Below are positions 19,127 to 23,726 of a stretch of 23,726 nt of DNA, piece by piece. The notes beneath the pieces were generated by a model. That model was not told the DNA's origin, did no database searches, and saw only the letters and a program-made list of their open reading frames with translations. A program made the position numbers and the translations under genes. How positions within the stretch are numbered: the first letter of the stretch is position 1; each line of letters begins with the position of its first letter. This DNA is from Zygnema cylindricum (Eukaryota; Streptophyta; Zygnematophyceae; Zygnematales; Zygnemataceae), in contig JBBHKE010000386.1 of NCBI GenBank assembly GCA_037447655.1, positions 130,570 through 154,295 on the forward strand, read 5' to 3'.

Positions 19127-19449
19127 AGGTGAATCGCTATTAGCGTTAATAATGCTAATTTGGCGCCCCTAAATTTTGACACTCGAACCTAAAATATAAT
19201 TAATAACTCTATTTTTTTTACGTTAATATAGGTACTGTTCGATTAGCGTTAATAACTCTAATTCGGGCAGTTTTATACCAACTACACTTTGGGAAAAGTG
19301 TAACCAAATTAGCATCAGTGAATAAATTAGAGTAAATATTTTGTTGGTGAAGAGCCTTTAACCCAAATTAGAGTTTATAACACTGATTTGTTTTTTACAC
19401 TAATATTTTTTTAAATCGCTATTAGCGTTAAAAATAGCGATTCACGGTG
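19127..19449. mobile_element. Family A-like element, larger variant
   Basis: The left end GGTGAATCGCTATTAGCGTT (from 19129) and right end AATAGCGATTCACGGTG are inverted and match the family A terminus (CACCGTGAATCGCTATTAG). The interior differs from the 218-bp copies and has its own inverted pair (GTTAATAACTCTAATT against AATTAGAGTTTATAAC). The terminal motif CGCTATTAGCG is itself palindromic and is present again near the right end, in direct orientation. Confidence 0.6.
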
Positions 19450-19460
19450 CACTATACTCG

Positions 19461-21540
19461 ATGCCAATCGTGACAAATATGTCTGTCGTCGGTTTATGTC
19501 ATCATAGAGCAAATTTGACGTCGGCAAACCGTGCTCTAACCATATTATACACGCTTTTTGTTGTATTTTGCTTCTTTGGGTGTTTTCGGTTTACTTGCCA
19601 TCTTTTCGTATTTCCATTGCTTTTGCCTTGCTTATCCTTTTTGTTCCTTCCCCCGACATGTAGTTTTTCAGTTTTTGCCATGCTACTTCCTTTTGTTCCC
19701 ATGGACTTAGATGTTTTACTATCGCGCTTTTTAATAAAGACAACCATTTTTGTTTTCTTGAATAGGGAGTTTACCGCTCACTGCACAACGCGCTATTTTT
19801 TATTTATACTTTCTACAACTATGACAGTCAGATATATTGAGAATTACGAGAAATGAAAGAAATCTGACCGTCCAAGTTATGCAAGCTAAACGTTATCATT
19901 GGTTGACGCTGTTTTGGTGGTACACCCTGGTCAGTTTGTCGACAACTTCATAAAATACGATGGTATTTACCACTCTAAAATATCAAACTTTAAATTAAAA
20001 ACGACGTTAAGTATAGGCTATAGTATTTCGAATATAGGAACTCTGTGGAGACGACGCCGTAGAATAGTTTTTTCCAACGGTTGATAAAACTCATGTCAAA
20101 GAATAAAATCCCGACCCTCCCTTCTGTCTTAAGGAATGCCGTCGATATTCACGGCGCTTAGCGATTCCAACTTATTTCAAAATTCCTTTTAATAATTGTA
20201 AGTTAAACTTTGTAGTTCAAAAAAATTTGGCGCGGACAATCAGCAGCAGTGGAACCACAAAGGAACCACATCTATATCGAAACCTCAAATCTGGCTTCTG
20301 ATTCGACCGTATTTCCTGCTTCACGCATGAAAATTCATCGTAAAGGATCATTTATCTTAAAGGAACTGTTATGACGTCTAGAATCGAATCTCTATAACCG
20401 CTACTTTAAATAATATCTATTAACCGTCTGACATGAAGTGAAATCATACGTCAAGGTAGTACAAAACAAAAAAAAGAACAACTTCACTAAACAAGTACAA
20501 TGGTAAACCAGCTGAGTACATGGGAACAATAAGAGAAAAGAAAAAGAAAAAAAGGAAAGGTGGAAACGGAACAGAAAGTTCGAACAGTAGTGTAAAACAG
20601 AGTGTGTTAAGTGAAATTCTTTGTATGTACGGATCAAAATCTCAACATCCATTCCAAATCTAATTTCAGCGACCGTTTAATCGTAAGATCGAATTAGCTC
20701 CTCCAATTGAAACGTCACATCACCGGATTTTTTTTTGACCGACAAAATTTGCCTCGCAATTAACAGTACATCCAAGGACTTTAGATTTTTTTTTTATGAG
20801 TATTACACATAAAGAGAGATATAAAATGGCTACAAAAACCAAAAACGAAGTACTCTCATAAAAAAAAGAATTTCGACCCATCACTCAATAAATCAATTTT
20901 TTTTTTTTAAATTTTACGAACTTATTCACTTGTGTGTCATAATCTACCAAAAACAACAAAGTCCAGTGTGTCTAAAATTTTAAGGGGACAAATCGAAATA
21001 GATCGATTCCACAAAAAGAAAAAAAGCCCAAATACATTTGTAGAGGATCTTTAGATCATCATTTGTACAAAAACAAAAAAAAACATTTTCCATTGAAACC
21101 ACCTGTCCTTAACAATTTTTGTGTACGATTTCACTAAAAGCCGAAATATTTAAATGATTTCGAAAGCCGATTGGTTATAAAAGTCTCAAATATTATAATA
21201 ACTATAAAGTGGATTTACAAGATAAAGACACTCAATAGCATCACTTATAAAAAATTTAACAAAAAGATGGACAATAATAACGAATACAATTTTTTCTAAA
21301 TCCATTTTTTGCGAAAACCCATTTTTTGCGAAAACCCATTTTTTCGGAAGTGTTAACCCAAATTAGTGCATATTATGGAATTAAAATTGGTATAGTATTC
21401 TCCATTTGTATAATATTCCTTGTACAAATGGAAAATTTCATATATAGTACATTTTACTTTAATTAAATAATTGTAATTCAATTTACTGGGCAAAATTGTC
21501 AAATAAATAAAACCACCAAAAATAGTCATAGAGGTAGATA
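19461..21540. other. AT-rich region, no secure gene
   Basis: A 131-codon + strand frame (19461-19856) is hydrophobic and is opposed by an 81-codon basic - strand frame (19502-19747). Neither has a recognisable domain. At 20789-20867 two arms TTTTTTTATGAG and CTCATAAAAAAA form an inverted repeat. At 21299-21346 an 18-bp unit (CCATTTTTTGCGAAAACC) is repeated two and a half times. The rest shows no structure I can support. Confidence 0.45.
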
Positions 21541-21720
21541 TAGAAAGCGGGTGAGGGAGAGAGAGGGAGAGTGAGAGAGAGGGAGAGAGAGACGGAGAAG
21601 AGGGAGAGAGTGAGAGACGGAGAGGTATAGAGAGAACGAGAGAGAGGGAGAGAGACGGAGAGGGCGAGAGAGAAAGAGAGAGGGAGAGGGAGAAAAAGAA
21701 AGAGAGAGAAGAAAACACTC
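21541..21720. repeat. GAGAGG purine microsatellite
   Basis: A 180-base block of GAGAGGGAGA-type units with scattered GACGGAGA. It forms S/L/P-only open frames on the - strand. It lies about 400 bases beyond the 3' end of the GID4 gene. Confidence 0.92.
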
Positions 21721-22128
21721 AGAGAAAAGAAACCAGAGAAATTGAAAGAATGAGAAACAACTTCAAATTATCAACAACATAACGACTTTCATTACCAAGT
21801 CTTTTGGAAAGAACAAAAACAGCGTCAAAAGTCAACAAGGTATTAAAGACGCCTTTTAGGGTTTTCTAGGGTTCATTTTAAGGTGTTTTAGGGTTGTTTT
21901 TTGAATTTTTTAAGGGATTTTTCAGGACTTTGAAGGGGTTTTTTTTTTTTGGGAACCTTTTAGATTTCATCGACAAAACTGAAGGAAGAGAGCCAAGGAT
22001 TGAGGAAGGATGAATGAGAAATTTGGGGGGGGAAGGGATAAAGTCACAAATGGTTTTGATATTATTAATATGAAAGTAATTATGGGATAGGAAAAAAAAA
22101 ACCTGGTCTATGTTAATATTTTTTCAGT

Positions 22129-23154
22129 TTATCGGAAGGAGTAGTTTCCGAAACCGTGTCCCTCTCTCCCCTCCTCACAAACTTTAAGTTCAAGTTTTTG
22201 AAAAGGACTGCAAAAGGAGGGAGGAGGGGGAGGTGAAGGGAGAGAGTAGGTGAGAGAGGTAGAGGAAGGGGGGAACAGCGGAAGAGAGAAAGAGGGAGGG
22301 AGAGAGAGCGAGGGAAAATCTAAGTTCAACTTTTCAAAAGACCACGGGCAAATGAGGGGGGAGGTAAGAGTAAGAGAGAGAGGGACAGGGAGAGAAAGAG
22401 GGAAGGAGGGAGGGAGGAGGAGAAAGAGAGAGGGAGGGAGGAGGAGAAAGAGAGAGGGAGGGAGGTGGAGGAGAGAGGTAGGAAGGAGAGATGGAGGGAG
22501 GGAGGGATGAAAAGGAGTGGGAGGGACAAAGAGAGGGAGGAAAGAATGGGGGGGGGAGGAGGAAGGAAGAGAGAGAGAGAGGGAGAGGCAGAGAGAGAGA
22601 GAGGACAAGTTAATGTTCTTGAAAGGACTGCAAATGAAAGGAAAAAAACCAGAATATCAAAATGTAAAGAAAAGAATATAAGAGGGAGGGGAAAGAGATG
22701 GAGAGGGAGACACAGGGGGAAGGGAGAGAAAGGGCGAAGAAACTTTTAATTCAAATTTTTGGAAAGGAATGGACGACAAAACCACAATTCAAAAATGTCA
22801 AGAAAGAAAAAGATCCAGGGGGAGGTGGACAGGGAGGGGGAGAGAGGGAGAGGGAGAGGGAGAAGGAGAGGGAGAGAGGAAGAGAGAGAGGGAGAGGGAG
22901 AGGGAGACGTAGATGGAGACGGAGACGGAGAGGGAGAGGGAGACGGAGACGTAGATGGAGACGGAGACGGAGACGGAGAGGGAGAGGGAGAGGGAGAGAG
23001 AGAGGGAGAGAGAGGGAGAGAGTGACCTGCTATTGGGATCATAATAGTATCCATTTATGGACCCATCTTTCCTCGAAAAACAGACGTAATAAAATCCGGC
23101 GATAGTCAATCCACAATCGGACCCGACATTTACAAAAAACTTTTCTTTCCATCT
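22129..23154 (-). CDS. GID4/Vid24 family, last two exons (substrate receptor of GID/CTLH E3 ligase)
   Basis: Exon 23154-23027 follows acceptor tttctttcag and reads RWKEKFFVNVGSDCG, then LTIAGFYYVCFSRKDGSING and YYYDPNS. This matches the core of GID4/Vid24: R-W-K-E, then A-G-F-Y-Y-x-C-F and I-x-G-Y-Y-Y. Exon 22207-22129, after ttttgcag, joins in phase 2 (AG+T = Ser) and reads SPFQKLELKVCEEG, then REGHGFGNYSFR and TAA, equivalent to the family's final strands ending near Y-x-F/L-R. GID4 is an eight-stranded beta-barrel that binds N-terminal proline degrons and presents gluconeogenic or other substrates to the GID/CTLH ubiquitin ligase in the cytosol. The donor AG|gtcact is weak but yields perfect homology. 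Earlier exons (barrel N-terminus) are not visible and probably lie beyond 23726. Confidence 0.9.
22208..23026 (-). other. GID4 intron: GA-repeats with decayed copies of the next exon's start
   Basis: An 819-base intron, nearly all CT-repeat on the sense strand (GGGAGA, GACGGA and GAGAGG on +). Within it lie three remnants of the terminal exon's acceptor and first codons: near 22741-22785 (sense reading PFQKFELKV), 22604-22640 (ttgcag then PFKNINL) and 22318-22355 (TFEKLNL-like, no acceptor). Spacing is about 140 bases, or twice that between 22335 and 22621. The copy at 22604-22640 keeps a usable acceptor in the correct phase. Confidence 0.8.
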
Positions 23155-23420
23155 CTGAAAGAAACAATAATAATACAAAAAGAAATATTATTATGAGTAT
23201 TATAGATAATATTATAAAAGAAATAAAGAGAACAAAACACTTTTCTTTCCATCTCTGAAAGAAACAATAATAACACATATATTATAGATATATTATCATA
23301 TATAATAATAAAAAATAAATAAAGGAAAACAAAAAAACTTTTCCTTCCCTCTCTGAAAAAATAAAATAATAATACAAATAGATATTAATATAAATATTAT
23401 AGATAACAAAAAAAAAGAAA
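23139..23420 (-). repeat. Tandem ~100-bp repeat of intron end plus exon start in GID4
   Basis: Three units start near 23139, 23239 and 23337 on + coordinates. Each carries, on the gene's strand, a T-rich tract, CAG (at 23157-23155, 23257-23255 and 23355-23353) and the exon start: AGATGGAAAGAAAAG in two copies and AGAGGGAAGGAAAAG in the third. Only the innermost copy continues into the full exon; the outer two run into AT-rich intron. The encoded starts are RWKEKFFV, RWKEKCFV and RGKEKFF. Confidence 0.88.
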
Positions 23421-23454
23421 CAAAGAAGAAAAAATTATCTCTCCGCAAGAAAAT

Positions 23455-23620
23455 GATAAGTAGAGAAAGGAAAAAAGGAAAGGGAAAAGGGAAAAGGGAA
23501 AAGGAAAAAGGGAAAAAGGAAAAAGAAAAAAAGGAAAAAGAAGGAAAAAGGAAAAAGGAAAAGGAAATAAAGAAAAGGAGATAAAGAAGAAGAAAATGAC
23601 AAAGAAAGAAAAAAAAAAAA
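23455..23620. repeat. GGGAAAA/GGAAAAA purine repeat
   Basis: Degenerate units of GGGAAAA, GGAAAAA and GAAGAA on the + strand, probably within an upstream intron of GID4, T/C-rich on the sense strand. 23620-23726 is A-rich with no exon I can support. Confidence 0.85.
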
Positions 23621-23726
23621 AAACTAATATGAAAAATTCTGGACCCATTATAGAACTCAAAAAATGGAAAAAAAACAAAAAATCACATTGAAAACGTTAA
23701 AAACAGTCTACAAAACATAAAAAAAA

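Noticed and set aside
19461-19856. 131-codon hydrophobic frame and its basic antisense frame
   Set aside because: Neither shows a domain. The hydrophobicity follows from T-rich codons, and no homology is recognised.
22129-22608. 159-codon - strand frame as one uninterrupted GID4 C-terminal gene
   Set aside because: Only its last 26 residues are GID4. The rest is CT-repeat within the intron, and the acceptor at 22208 in matching phase explains the boundary.
23397-23460. GEII in the - strand frame near 23440, reminiscent of the GID4 E-G-E-I-I-D motif
   Set aside because: Four residues in a low-complexity F/S frame, no acceptor, and no neighbouring conserved residues.

Overview
This window is nuclear DNA from an intron-containing microbial eukaryote, alga or protist. 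The evidence is short GT-AG spliced exons set in AT-rich non-coding DNA, large microsatellites, small inverted-repeat transposons and a WRKY-type transcription factor. No bacterial operon, rRNA, tRNA or CRISPR array is visible. I cannot place the lineage. WRKY proteins are typical of green plants and algae but also occur in scattered protists.

Layout. 1-200: a GC-rich exon with an Mpv17/PMP22-family signature. 230-600: a TGTATA microsatellite. 662-1637: the last two exons of an HscB-type iron-sulfur co-chaperone, + strand. 1640-3870: AT-rich DNA with degenerate tandem repeats. 3873-3962: a possible terminal exon of an unidentified gene. 3960-4410: GGGAGA repeats. 4410-5900: A/T-rich DNA with no secure gene. 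6044-9065 (- strand): the main gene, a WRKY-domain regulator of about 980 residues with a variant WHKYGQK signature and long S/P/Q/N-rich tails. Directly upstream of its ATG is a 300-bp block that is almost pure G/A. 9.4-14.8 kb: mostly non-coding, with an 18-bp and a 53-bp tandem repeat and scattered TCCGTAC motifs. 14.8-19.5 kb: a cluster of non-autonomous DNA transposons from at least three families, partly nested and duplicated. 19.5-21.5 kb: no secure gene. 22129-23154 (- strand): the last two exons of GID4/Vid24, the substrate receptor of the GID/CTLH ubiquitin ligase.

The genes do not form a pathway: an Fe-S chaperone, a transcription factor and a ubiquitin-ligase receptor are simply neighbours. 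The most unusual feature is in the GID4 gene. The 3' splice site plus the first codons of the following exon has been tandemly copied upstream of both visible exons. There are three copies at about 100-bp spacing ahead of one exon, and four at about 140-bp spacing, decaying within GA-repeats, ahead of the other. Other notable points are the frame change inside the WRKY gene, the TCCGTAC motif shared by coding and non-coding DNA, and transposon families with readable terminal repeats and target duplications.
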